NCBI GenBank assembly: GCA_037126765.1 | Contig: JBBCBC010000037.1 | Span: 9,243,263 to 9,307,262, forward strand | Direction: 5' to 3' | Origin: Stenogyne calaminthoides | Taxonomy: Eukaryota > Streptophyta > Magnoliopsida > Lamiales > Lamiaceae | Length of the DNA stretch: 64,000 bases | Shown here: in pieces, positions 34,802-46,649 of the stretch | Layout: each line of letters starts with the position of its first letter | How positions within the stretch are numbered: the first letter of the stretch is position 1 | Made by a program: the position numbers and the translations under genes | The notes under the pieces: generated by a model | Seen by the model: the letters and a program-made list of their open reading frames with translations, nothing else | Databases searched by the model: none | Told to the model about the DNA's origin: nothing

Positions 34802-35263
34802 ATGAGGATTCGTGAGCGGAAACCCCCTGCAGCAGATTTCTCTACATCGCCATCGCCATCGCCTTCGCCTTCCTCCTCCTCTTTTTCGTCGTATACATCT
34901 TCCTCAATCACCGCTGCTAATTCTTTAGCCTCATCTCAAGATTCATCTAGCTCGTTTTCTCTTTCGTCAACGGCATCTCCTCGCTGCCGCGGCCTCGATC
35001 TGCTGGTGAAAGCGATCTACCAGGTTGATGCAGGCTCAGTTATCGGCGTGCCCTACATTCAGCGCCGCGTCACCATCAGAAGAAGAAGGAAGACTCATCT
35101 TCCAGGGTTTGATGCCTTTGTGTTTGATGGATTGCGCGAGAGAAGAAGTGGCAGGATTTCGAAGAAATTGAATAACAGTTTGAAGCCGAAAAGGGGGAAT
35201 GAAATTGCGATTGTCGTCGAGGATTCAGGATTCTGTTCTTCAGTCATGGAGGAGAAGATCTGA
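34802..35263 (+). CDS. Small Ser-rich/basic plant protein of unknown function, copy A
   Basis: Single coding exon, 153 residues, starting MRIRERKPPAADFS. Residues 15-60 are a Ser/Pro/Thr run. About 60-95 form the conserved core: RCRGLDLLVKAIYQV, then GSVIGVPYIQRRVTIRRRRK. A second conserved patch is LRERRSGRISKK. It is clearly paralogous to 43434-43964, sharing start, core and RRS-RI-KK patch. The C termini differ: here the frame ends at SVMEEKI, whereas copy B uses another frame of the similar GGAGAAGATCTGA region, so an indel has shifted one of them. A GTGAGT donor at 35290 and a possible acceptor near 36254 suggest a spliced 3' UTR. Clusters of Arg/Lys suggest nuclear or nucleic-acid contact, but I do not recognise the function. 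Confidence 0.75.
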   Translation: MRIRERKPPAADFSTSPSPSPSPSSSSFSSYTSSSITAANSLASSQDSSSSFSLSSTASPRCRGLDLLVKAIYQVDAGSVIGVPYIQRRVTIRRRRKTHLPGFDAFVFDGLRERRSGRISKKLNNSLKPKRGNEIAIVVEDSGFCSSVMEEKI

Positions 35264-35289
35264 CCCTTGCTGATGATGAAATTAGCCTG

Positions 35290-37363
35290 TGAGTTTCTTA
35301 GATATCGTCATCTCTCTCATCCTCCTTCATTTTCTATTAATTGGGCGTTCGAAATTGCAGATCTTAGACGATTTTCTTATTTAGCTACGAGAAATAGATG
35401 TATGATTAATTTTTTTTTGTTATAGTTTTTTACATGAGTTTTTGGCTGAGCATATACCTGTGGTGAATTCTTTTCTTGAATTGATTCTATTATATGAGGA
35501 AATCTTTCTACTATACATGGATTTATTCGTAGATCTTTGTTTCCGTGTCTAAAAGTTGAGAGTTTCGAGTTTAATCAAATTGAATTAGTGAAAGCTCAAA
35601 TCTTTGAGAATTATGGTGTTTTGGGATCTGTTTTCAATTTGAGATGTTACTGGACTAGAAATCCGGATAGTATTTCAGCTAAATTTTGCATAATTGAGTG
35701 ATGCAATTGTTATGTGCTCTCTTTTGTGATTAAGAATCTGTATTGTATAGCAATTCCGTTGAGAAAATTGTTCTTGCAAGCACTTACGAAGAAACTATGA
35801 TCATGTTTGTATAAATCATATATGGAGCTGTTTCATTTCTTATAACTTGTTTGATTTGGTTTTAGATTGCACTTCTAGTTCATGGTTAACATGTTGAACT
35901 AGCCTTCTCCAAATGTGGCATCTTTTGTCTCTTGCTTATATGGATGAATTGCACATTTAGCACTTGAGCCTTCACCGGCTTGATTTGTGCCGTTGCTTCT
36001 GTTGTTGTAATACACAGAACTACTGATTTACTTTACATATAGCAATGGGGAAATGGATGAAATTTATGAAGCGAACTATGCATAAGTTAGATAAGTTTCT
36101 CTGCTATTGGCTAAATTGCTAGATCTGTAAAGAACTGAACAAATATGTCGGTTCTTCTTTGTTCTTGGTTTCAGGGGTTATCTCAGGGGTGTTTGAATTC
36201 TTCAATGAGAATGATGATTATGTTGTTAGTATTGAATCTAATCTTGGAATATGCAGGACAAAGAAATTATTGTTGCTTGAGAAAATGATTGTAGTGGGAG
36301 AGATAATTAATCAAAATGGGGCAATGGTTTGACTTGTTTCAAGTCTCATAGCCCACTCCAAGTATTAAGGTTATGAGTTGATCATCTTTTGTTTCAGGGG
36401 TTATCTTGGGGGTGCATTATCTTTTTATTGAAGAATTTTTAACCGAACATTCCCTTCGTACAAGGAGTTATGAATGGAATTTATAAATATGTAAATATGA
36501 AATCAGAGTGCTGCTTATTCGGATATAGTGTTGAATGTGGTGCCTTACTTAAAAGGCATCTACAAACTCACCAACCCCTCTCTTCGAGTTTCAAGTTGCA
36601 CAATCATGCTCTGATGCATTTTATTGGTTTTATTGTTTTTTGGATTTCATGTTACGGGAAATATGAACCGCTTTGATCCTTTTATTCTCTTATCAATGAT
36701 CATTGATAAGTTGCAATAAGGTTTTAAATGGATGTACATAAGATTGCATGGAATGTACATTTATTTTTTTGCGATTATTGACGAGACTCAATTGTAACAT
36801 AAAATACTACAAAAAAATTTACTACTTTTATCATCTAATAATATAATAAAAATTATCATCATCATCATTTAGACAAATAATATAATCGTCGACCAATATT
36901 CATCTAATAATATAAACGTCGACCAATATTCAAGGCGCTCTAAGAAAAAACAAAAAAAAAAAACAGTACAAGAAGGGCCAAAGGGGTCAGTCTCGGAGTC
37001 AAAAAACACTCGTGATTATTAGTTTCACTGTCAAATTATTATCAGCAAATTTCGGATCATATTTTGTGAGACCTGGATAATAGTAATTAATATGGCTCGA
37101 GGGAATTGAATATTTGCAATTTGTACCAATAATATAGTGGGAGTACCATTTATCACTGTCGTATGAATTTTATAAAAATATATAATTAAGAATGATCCGA
37201 CTCTGACGGATAACTTAATATTCTATCATGGGCCAACTTTATAAACTTTTTTTTTAAGATCAAATGATAGATCGAACCTACAACCTCAAGACATGACGGA
37301 ACCTTAATTTAATTATGTGAATGAGCAATCGGGAGTTTTGAAATATGGATTTAGAGGTTTTTT

Positions 37364-37405
<42 letters not shown>

Positions 37406-37600
37406 CATCGAATGTTTTTGGCTAAGTTGTTAAAGTGTTTATATAATTTCATTAAGGTAGCGCGACGGTGATAAAGATAATAAACGGAGATGAGAAAAGG
37501 AAAAAAAAAATACTACTAAAGTGCATAGCGCTTTTGTTTTTATAAAACGCGATTTCAGCCTTTTCATTCTCGCGATTTAAGAGTTTACCGAGGTAGATAC
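35290..37600. other. Probable 3' UTR intron/UTR of copy A, then AT-rich spacer
   Basis: 35290-36255 has intron-like composition and ends in ATATGCAG followed by GACAAAG. Text from there to about 36750 resembles a 3' UTR, and ORFs in it are not conserved with anything I know. An AT dinucleotide run occupies about 37372-37397. Confidence 0.4.
37372..37397. repeat. (AT)n microsatellite
   Basis: About thirteen TA/AT units in a row within intergenic sequence just before the MULE. Confidence 0.9.
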
Positions 37601-37644
37601 ACTGACATTTTACATGTATAAAAATACTCCTCATTTTACATTCG

Positions 37645-40600
37645 AGTTTTTTGCACTTTTGGTCCCACCAACCACGCCATGTTTTCAATTTGGTACCACC
37701 TCACAATGTAGTCCTCAGAAGATTATTTTTTCGCCAATTTTAGTCCCTTTGTTTAACTAAACTTGCAAATGTCGTCCCAAAATTGACGGCCTCTAACTAA
37801 AAAAGCAAAAAGTGGAAAAACGGAGGCGCTTTAGAACATAATTAAAATGTATTAAACTTTAATCTGTGTTAACGAATTAATTAAAAACTAAAACCAAAAC
37901 TAACCTAAAACTAAACTTAAAACAAACTAACACACACACACAAAACACATAGTAAAAGGTGTTCGTCGTTTTGAGAGAAAAAAAGAGGAAAAATCACCAG
38001 AAAACCCTAAAATCCTAAAATCCCCAAAAAAAATCGATCGAGTTGGTCACAATCCAATTGCACCTCAATGTCACAAAGAAGAATCTTGTTAAATATGGAG
38101 TTGTGGACTATCTTAAGTATCTATATTTTTTATTCAGATTCAATTTTTTGGGACTTTGTGTTGTTGGGTGTTCCAAGATATAGTGATAAAAGTTCTTGGG
38201 CTTTCGATTTTCATTATTTATTAGGGTTTTTAGGGTTTGATTTTTCAAAGGTTTTCGGTGTTCTATTATAGTGATATTAGAGTTTAGTGTTTCGATTACG
38301 TAATTTTTGCGGTTTTCTGGTGTTTGATGCTCGAGTTTAGTGCTTTCGGCGCTTGGGTGTTGGGTGTTTGATTTTGGTTGAGTGGTTTCGCTCAACCTCA
38401 CTTGGTCGAAGCGCTTCTTGATGCTATATTTTTTTTGGCGCTCGAAAGTTGCGTTGGTCGGCGTCGGTAGCTCGACCTCTCTCTAAAGACCTCTCTTCCT
38501 CCAACTAATACTTTTCAAAGATTTCGCCATATTATTCTTGATTTGAATTATTTATTATTATTTCAAATCAAAAGCCATTCTTATTAGGCTTTTACACCCT
38601 CAAAGTGTACCATGGTGGAAAGACAAAAGATGAAGAACCATTTGAGTACATTGGAGGCTTTGTGAGTGTGTTTGACTTTGTGGAGAAATTTAAATGCAAT
38701 ATTGATTATCTAGATAAACTGTGTGAACAGTTAGGATATCTAGGTAAGAAGGTTTATTATGGGAGGTGGAATGATGATAGAGTTCATTTAGTTGTGAGTC
38801 AAGCTGATATATAAGTGTTTTAATGCCAATGTGAAGAAAAGAAGAACATTGTGGTTGGAGACAGATAAACCACAAGAGATCCTGGCTCAGAAATGAAGAT
38901 GAGGTATGGGGGAGGTAGAGTTTTTACAATTGAGGATGAGGTCTTTGAAATTGAAAATTGTGGATGTAAAAATACATAAACCACCAGGAATGCTATTAGC
39001 TATTGAGAAGGATGTTAGGCAGTTTACTGAAATTCAAGTGGAGGTGATGAAGGATGGTGAACTATTTACTGAAGTTATGGGTGAAAATGATGTTGAGGAT
39101 GTAGATAAATTATTTGAGAAGGATGATGTGTGTCAAACTGATGTTGAAGAGGAGAATGAGTATGAGGAGGGAGCAAATATGTTTGAAACTGAGGATGAAG
39201 AGGACAATCACACTGAGGGAGCAATGAATTTTGGGAGATGAATGCATGGAAGCCTCAACCTGAAGAACCTAAAGTGGCTCCAAATGAAGATGTGATAGTC
39301 ACTGAAGTAGCTCCAAATGAAAATGATGAATCTGAAATTGGTCTAAATCAAGATCAATTCATGGAAGATGATGATGATTTTTGGATGCCTCAAGAGGAAG
39401 AGCCTGAAGATGACTTAGTTCTTCAGAACCTAAAGAGGAAGAGGCAGGGCAAGGAAGTAGTTGTTACTTAAGAGGACATAGTCTCTGATAGTGGTATTGA
39501 TTCTGATTTCAGTGGTTCAGAATCAAGTGGAGAAAGACTACTAGATGATATTATATTTGATGAAAACATAGATGGTGAAGTTGAGTGGGCAGGTTTGAAG
39601 TTAGGTCGAAATGAAGATGTTGAACAATCCCGAACATGGCGGCATAGAAGAAGAAGAGTTGATAGATGATGAAGAGTTGGATAGTGTGGATGAAGATGAA
39701 GAGGGGGTATCTGATTTGTGGATAGATCCTTTGTTTTCAAGCCATCTCAAGTCGATATCCTACCTTCTTTCTTGAACAGATCTTTACTACTAAGAATTTG
39801 TTTAAAGAAGCTGTGAATTCCATGGTGTGAGGACCGGAAGATCCCTATTCTTTCAGAAGAATGATGGGTAGGAGGATATATGCAAGATGTAAAGTTCGAG
39901 GGTTGTGATTGGAGAATCAATGCACTTAAGGTGAAGGATGAAGAACACTACCAGATCGATCGACACTACAACCCGTGAGCATACTTGTGCAAGGTCCTAT
40001 CATGTGAAGAATGTCACCATCCCGTTGGCAAAGACTTTTGAAAATGAGTGGAGGTGTGATCCGAGCAAGAGGGCTAGACCTTTTAAGAAGAAGACAATGT
40101 TGAAGTTGAGAGTTTACATCTCAGATACCCAGGCCTACAGAGCAAAGAACAAGGCAATGAGAAGTATTTAAGGTGATAGTGCAGAGCAATATTCAAAATT
40201 GTGGGACTATGCTCATCACCAGCTTTGAAACCAACCCCGGATCAACAATCATTCTAAGGACCGGCGGAAGCGAGTTGATGGGGATGTACTCTTTAATAAA
40301 TTTTATATTTGTTTGAATGCTTGTAAGAGGGGTTTCAGATCTGGATTAAGGCCATGGATAGGAGTTGATGGTTGTCACTTGAAAGAGAGTTTAGGTGGAG
40401 TACTTCTCACTGCAGTTGGCATGGACCCTAACAATGATCCATATATTCTATTATATGCAGTGGTTGGTAGTGAGACTAGAGAGAATTGGGAGTGGTTCTT
40501 GGAACTGTTGAAGGAGGATTTCATAGGTGATCGGGAGGGTAAGTTCATTTTCATGTCGAATAAGCAAAAAGGTCGATCCTGCATTTGGAGAGGGTGTTTG

Positions 40601-43050
40601 CCGGTGTTGAGAATAGATTTTGTGTAAGGCATTTGCATGTGAACATGAAGAGGGTCGATACGTAGGTGATGAGTTTAGAAAACTCCTCCTAAAGCAACTA
40701 AATCTTTGACCCGACCAATTTTCATAGAGCAATGAGAAGGATAGGGGAGAAAGATATAAGATGCCTAGAGTGACTTGGGCGATAAGCCCCTCAAGACAAT
40801 GGTCAAGATCACACTTCTCTCCAGGAATCTAAGTGTGACACCTTTAGTGAACAACATGTGTGAGGTGTACACAATGCATGCATTCTCGGAAGCAAGAGAC
40901 AAGTCCATTCTCACAATGTTGGAGTGGATCGGGGAGTACATAATGACAAGAATTCAAGTCAAGAAACACGGATGTGAGATCAAATGGGAAGGGAGAAAGG
41001 TATGTGGCAAGATCCAAAAAATGATAGCACAGAGGAGGGAGGCATCAAGAGTTTGCCAGACAGTAAAATCATCTGAACACAACTATGAAGTATCAGGATT
41101 TAATGGTACAAGGTATGCTTTTGACTTGAAGGGACATATTTGTGACTGTAGGGAATGGGATGTCAGTGGAATCCCATGCAAGCATGCTTCATCGATGCAA
41201 CTGTTCTCAAGGGAAGATGTAGAGGATTATGTACACAAGTGTTACTCTGTTGAGGTGTACAATGAGGTGTATTCTCACTCTGTTCCTCCCATGAATGGTG
41301 AGGAGTTATGGAAGATAACTGGCTACATACCCCCTCTACCACCTAACTTTGCAAAGAGGAAAGCTGGTAGGCCTAAGAGAAAGAGGAGGGAAGGAGCTGG
41401 TGAAGTAGAAGTGAAAAAATCAAGGAGATGGTGGTCAAACTATGCATAAGCAAACCTTACAAAGTCAAATGTTCATTTTGTCATGAAACCGGTCATAACA
41501 AGAAGGGGTCAGAAAACGAGGAAGATTGTTGAGGCTATGATAAATTTGAGGAAGAGAATAATGAAGTTGATCAACATGAAGAAATGACTCAAGGAGATGA
41601 CATTCCACCAATGACTCAAGGAGTTGATGAACCTATTGTTGTGAGTTCTCACTCATTAATTCTGTTTTATCTATATTTTTCTCTAAACTGATAAACTTGT
41701 ACATGTACATGAGGTTCCTCTGCCCAAAAGGGCCACCACAAGGAAAGGGAGGACAAAATTAGTTATTGTCTCAAAGAAGAAGAAGAAGAATTCAGCCTCA
41801 ATTGAAGATTCTTCAAGGAGTGCAGCAGAGGATGTATGATTATGTCAACTTTGTATATGTTTTTCATTGTATTTCTTTTTATGTTCATTACTAATCCATT
41901 GGGTATATAGGGGTCAGCTACATCATTTGCTCTCAACAGCTTTATTGGAGAAGGACCATCACAGAGGGTTGACAATGTAAGAGTGTTTTTCTTATTTTTT
42001 AGGTATCATAGATTCATATGTTCATATAATAACATGTTCTTATTGTTCTTGTTTCAATTATAGGTTCAGAGTTCTGCTACTTTTACTCCCAATAGTTACA
42101 TTGGAGGAGATGATGAGGGTCCATCTGTGGGAGGTTCAACAATGGCTGATGAGGATGGAATGAGTGTCAAAACAATTGGGGGTAAGAAGTTTGTCACACA
42201 GACCAGTCTCACAAAAGCTGCCATGTCAAACAATGGGAAATGAAAAAGAAGTAGATGAGGGTTGGGATAGGTTATGATAGTTTTTGTCTTTTAAGCCACT
42301 ACAATCTCATTGTCTTTCATAATATACTGAAAAAACTCAACTTTTGTGCTTATAATGGTATCAGATTGTGGTGGCTTAAGATTGGTGGTATGTTTGGCTT
42401 ATATTTTGCTACTACTTGGTGATTTGTTATTAATGGGGTGAAAGTGATGTATATTTTGCTGCAGATTCATGGTATATTTGGCTTTTAATGATCTTAGTTT
42501 TTGCTATTCATGGTATATTTTGTATTTTGTATTGATGGTATCTTGGTTTGAATTGTTTGTATGTATTGGTGTGCCATGGATGCTGGTTGATCAGTAGGTT
42601 TGAATTAGATATCATTAGAACATTACTAATGGGACACTACATTAGACAGCTTTAGGACATTACATATGATAGGATATTAGTCCTAGAACATTACAAAAGA
42701 CAACCAAAATAGGAATCACATTCAAATGCAAGAAACTAAGCAAACCAATTATAAAGGCCCTGATGCAAGAATGAGAAGAGTACAACCAAAAAACAGTTTT
42801 AATGTGTTGTGCTTATTTTTTTTTTAATGTGTTGAATGTGTGAATATATGTGGATGTATATATAGCAGAGGAAAATCTAGGTTTTAGTGGGAAAAACTTG
42901 ATTTTCCCACCTATTTTTGACAAATTTTAGTCTTATGGAACCGAAAGTGACAATAATTTGGCTACCAAAATTTTGTTATTAGGTTGAATTTTAAATACCA
43001 AAAATAATGGAAGCGAAGAAATGGAACATATGGGACCAAATGTGCAAGTG
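37645..43050. mobile_element. Mutator-like element (MULE, MuDR class), decayed
   Basis: The interior carries a broken MuDR-type transposase. The ends show inverted similarity: TTGCACTTTTGGTCCC at about 37650-37666 and, in inverse orientation, GGGACCAAATGTGCAA at about 43031-43047. Both fit the usual pattern of MULE terminal sequences. Further weak inverted similarity (AATTTTAGTCC-like stretches) continues inward. I could not identify a 9-bp target duplication, so the borders are approximate. The element separates the two paralogous small genes. Confidence 0.7.
38590..42243 (+). pseudogene. MULE (MuDR-type) transposase, broken by stops and frameshifts
   Basis: Transposase pieces lie in the right order but in several frames. 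At 38598-38814 is the N-terminal VYHGGKTKDEEPFEYIGG domain. An acidic linker follows at about 38906-39760. The zinc-binding/HTH-like part (HTCARSYHVKNVTI ... AYRAKNKAMRSI) is at 39938-40171. The DDE core is at 40310-40665: FYICLNACKRGF, IGVDGCHLK with the first Asp, and FCVRHLHVNMK in a shifted frame. The second catalytic position reads FMSNKQKG where related MULEs have SDKQKG, so Asp is replaced by Asn. The SWIM zinc finger (CDCREWDVSGIPCKHA) is intact at about 41147-41195 within the ORF 40775-41449. A CSFCHETGHNKKG zinc-knuckle remnant follows near 41470. Multiple stops (for example 38812, 39469, 40669) show that it is not functional. Confidence 0.85.
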
Positions 43051-43433
43051 GGCCCCGACAAGTTAATTGGTTAATTTTGTGTTAATTATGTTTATAACGA
43101 CATTATGCAAAATCGCAAATAGTTGAAAGGTGGTTAAACCTTAATCAATATTAATTATGTCTTATAACTTATGGGACCACATTTCTGTTCGATTTAACTG
43201 AAATCAGAATCTGCGGACCACATTTGAAAATTATAATTAACGTGGGCTATATTGACAGAAAAGATCTACCAAATTAAAAACATACTACGTGGTTGGTAGG
43301 ATAAAAAGTGAAAAAAAAAAACTCTTTTACACTCATATACCTCATGACTCTCCAGTCTCTCTCTCTCTTTCCATTGTTGATCTAGCTTACAATTTCTACA
43401 GCAAATCTTCACCACTCCATTTTAGTTCTATCA

Positions 43434-43964
43434 ATGAGGATCCGTGGTAGAAAAGCATCTGCAGATTTCTCTGTTTCTCTCTCACCATTATCATCTTCAT
43501 CGCCCACCTCATCATCATCTTCATCATCATCAATCACTGCGCCCAATTCCTCGAATTCTTCTCAAAATTCTTCAAATTCAAGCTCATTTTCTTCGATCTC
43601 AACGGCGATTCCTCGATGCCACGGTCTCGATCTACTGGTGAAAGCGATCCACCAAGTCTCCGATGGGTCAATTGTCGGCGTGCCTTACATTCAGCGCCGC
43701 GTGACCATCAGAAGAAGGAGACGAAGTCCAGGTATTGAGTTTGCAGCCTTCCTGTTCGACGATTTGTCTGAGAGAAGAAGTGAGAGGATCGCTAAGAAAG
43801 TTCAAAAGAATGGGAACAAAGACAAGGTTAAAAAGAAGAGGAAACAGAAGACGATTAAGAAGGGGAAGAATATAATCGGATTACCGATTCCGATTCCGAT
43901 TAGAGATTCGATTTTGCATTCGTGGGGGAGAAGATCTGAGACTGTTGGTGGAATGGGATTGTAA
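43434..43964 (+). CDS. Small Ser-rich/basic plant protein of unknown function, copy B
   Basis: Single visible coding exon, 176 residues, starting MRIRGRKASADFS. It is followed by a Ser-rich run (about 15-58) and the conserved core RCHGLDLLVKAIHQV with GSIVGVPYIQRRVTIRRRRR. LSERRSERIAKK and a very Lys-rich tract (about 125-148) come next, then PIPIPIRDSILHSWGRRSE. It is paralogous to 34802-35263, about 8.6 kb upstream in the same orientation. The stop TAA is part of TTGTAAGT, which also reads as a splice donor, so the true C terminus may lie in another exon. The Lys/Arg content suggests nuclear targeting. The family is unrecognised. Confidence 0.75.
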   Translation: MRIRGRKASADFSVSLSPLSSSSPTSSSSSSSSITAPNSSNSSQNSSNSSSFSSISTAIPRCHGLDLLVKAIHQVSDGSIVGVPYIQRRVTIRRRRRSPGIEFAAFLFDDLSERRSERIAKKVQKNGNKDKVKKKRKQKTIKKGKNIIGLPIPIPIRDSILHSWGRRSETVGGMGL

Positions 43965-43979
43965 GTTTTATATGCGAAT

Positions 43980-45100
43980 TTTGGATCTCAGATTATATTT
44001 TTGTTGTTATAGCTGCTAGTAATGAGTATTATTCGTTTCAGATTATTGATCTGTTATAGAGTTTGTTTCGAATTCTGTTCTTGATTTGTTTCAAGATCAG
44101 TGAGAATTTTTTATATACAATATAAGGATTAAGTCACTCTGTTTTCCAGAATCCAGTTCTGTCACGAGTGCTAGTGTTTATAGTGTTTAATAATTCTAAT
44201 CTGGAGTTTCTAAAAGCCTTCTTTAACTTCTTGTACAGTGAGATGCAAATATGAAATCTTTTCTATCAATTTGAATGATTAATTTTACTAGAAATATGAT
44301 CTGTTCAGCAATTTGCTTGTAAAATTAAACTAGTTCTTGATTGGTGGTACTTGAGTCTTGACTGCCTCTTTAGCCACAAACTCCATTTTAAAACTTGTGT
44401 GTGTGAAAGAATAGTAATGCTTGTTTTCAACAAAATGTTGTCTGCAATTCAGACTCTTTGAGACATAATTTTTTTTATTTGATTAAATTTTAATTTTAAA
44501 TCAACAAATAAATGAATATATGCATGCCATTTTTGCTGCATTCTCACTTGATCCCACTGTGTTAAATGTAATATGATGTTGAGCAAAATGGTTGAACATT
44601 TTCATATAAATTAGCAACATAAAGTTGAGATTTGTTAGGTATAAAGTCTCTGAAATTAGGGGCTCCTGTTGATCTTTCTCTGGATGAACTAAATCCGATA
44701 TCATCTACTTAATTCTATGATCAGAAGCCACAATTTGAAGATTCTATCATGTGTATTACATGTAATGTTATTATTTGGTTCCTAATTTGGTTAGATCTTT
44801 GTTTCCTCATAAATGTTGTGTTTGAATTATTAATAACAATAATAATAGGTTAAAGACAGTTAAAAATGAAGGGTGGTGAATAACGTGAGAAGGCCCGGAG
44901 TAAAAGGGGATCCCCTCCCTCTTAGAGTTCCCATTTAAGCTTTCCAAAGGCATATTTGCTCTAGTTGGTGGTGCCGTTTTTAAAGAAATACCAATAATTT
45001 CCTTCCTTAAAAGAAAAAAAAAAAAAAACCCCTCTTTTCCAAACGCCACCACCCCTCCACGGCGGCCCGAGGCGGTTCTCCACCCTCCTCCGCCGTGGCT
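43980..45100. other. 3' region of copy B and spacer
   Basis: Intron- or UTR-like text up to about 44500, then spacer. Nothing else supported. The GC-rich stretch 45040-45120 is likely the promoter/5' UTR of the DUF1685 gene. Confidence 0.4.
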
Positions 45101-45192
45101 GCTACTTAAATATCATCATCATCTTAATCTCGACGCAATTTCCCCCAAATTCGCACGCAATACATCATTTCAAATCCCTAATTTCACAAAAA

Positions 45193-46644
45193 ATGAGAGA
45201 GAGACAAAGGAATCCATCTCCATCCCCATCGATTTCCGTATCGTCTTCTTCGCCGTCGTTATCGGACGAAAACGAGGAGCTGCAGCGATTGGAGCACGCG
45301 CCGCCGTTCTGGAGGAACAACAACGCGAGGAGATTATCCAAGTAGTTATCGATGTGCGAGCCGCCGCGGGAAGTGGCCTGGGAGAGTCGGCGCCGCCAGT
45401 TCCTCCGCCAGGAACGGAAGAAGAACGGCATCAATCAGGAATTGACGGATAATTTGACGGACGACGATCTGCACGAGCTGAAAGGCTGCATAGAGCTAGG
45501 GTTCGGATTCAACGAAGTGAACGGCCTACGGCTCTGCACCACAATTCCGGCGCTGGACCTTTATTTCGCGGTGAATCGGCAATTCTACTCTAGCCCTATG
45601 CCTAGCCCCGGCTCTGCCGTGTCCTTGGTCAGCTCCGCCTCTACTTCCTCCGCATCGGCTCTCGGAGACCGCTCCTCCTCATTTGGCAGCGATTCCGATT
45701 GGAAGATTTGCAGTCCAGGTATCAAATCATCCAAATTCTGCTTTTTCCTTTAATTCAAAATGTTGCAATTATAAATTGATCGAATTAGGAATTTGCATAC
45801 ATATATAAGCTAGATGGTAAATTTCTTATGAAATTCAATATCGGCATAAATTATTTGTACCATGCTACAATATTGCTGGTGTTGGGGCTTTATTCAAAGG
45901 CTAGATTTTGTATGTACCAAGTGTACTGTGCATTTAATAATGTATTACAACTTGTTACACAGAAACATATAACTTGTTTGCACTGAAACATGCAATTTAT
46001 TTCACGAACATTGATGGTATGTTTCAATGTAAATAATTATATATTTTAGTGCAAAGTTGAGATAGAGACTTCGGCACACCCGTTGCAACTGGTGCGATTT
46101 TGACCCAAATTTAATCAAAAAATTGACCAAGCTATTTTTTTTTTTCACAAATCATTTAGAAAAGTATTAAGTGTAGAATTGGTCTCCCATGAATCAGGTC
46201 TATGCTATGAATTTGATTATTTGACCCGTTTCACTCATTTCTAACACATTTATCTAAATCACTAAACTTGATTATTTACCCCTAAAAATGTCATAAATTA
46301 AAAAAAACGCAATGTTAAATGGCGTAACCCGATCTATATAAGTTTTTGTCTAAGTCATATGATGAAATAATTTTTGTTGTATATCGAAGAGTATTAGTTC
46401 ATAGGATAAAAAGTATTAATATTGTTCATTATACAACTTAATGATTTCTTTTATATAAACTAGTACTTTTCTTCACATGAACTAATACTTCTTATTATAC
46501 ATATATTTTTTGAAAACTTTGATCAAAATTGAGTGAATATTGCACTTTGCCATTGGATGTGCAGGTGATGATCCTCAACATGTGAAGACAAAGTTGAGGC
46601 ATTGGGCAGTAGCAGTAGCGTGTGTTCTGAGGCAGTCCTCTTGA
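45193..46644 (+). CDS. DUF1685 family protein, frame interrupted by an in-frame TAG
   Basis: Two exons, 45193-45718 and 46565-46644, joined in frame by a GT-AG intron. From ATG 45193 the frame reads MRERQRNPSPSPSISVSSSS and continues to NNNARRLSK. It then meets TAG at 45343-45345 and reopens at once with LSMCEPPREVAWESRRRQFL. Relatives of the DUF1685 family that I remember have R/K-Q-L-S-M at this point, so TAG most likely stands for CAG (Gln). Downstream is the DUF1685 core: LTDDDLHELKGCIELGFGF, then LCTTIPALDLYFAVNRQF, a Ser-rich linker and the closing GDDPQHVKTKLRHWAVAVACVLRQSS. Translation from ATG 45352 would give 148 residues with the whole core intact, so the gene may still make a shortened protein. 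The family has no established biochemical role. Confidence 0.85.
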
Positions 46645-46649
46645 ATGAA

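Noticed and set aside
45165..45434. Minus-strand 89-codon ORF opposite the DUF1685 start
   Set aside because: It is the antisense shadow of the GC-rich DUF1685 first exon.
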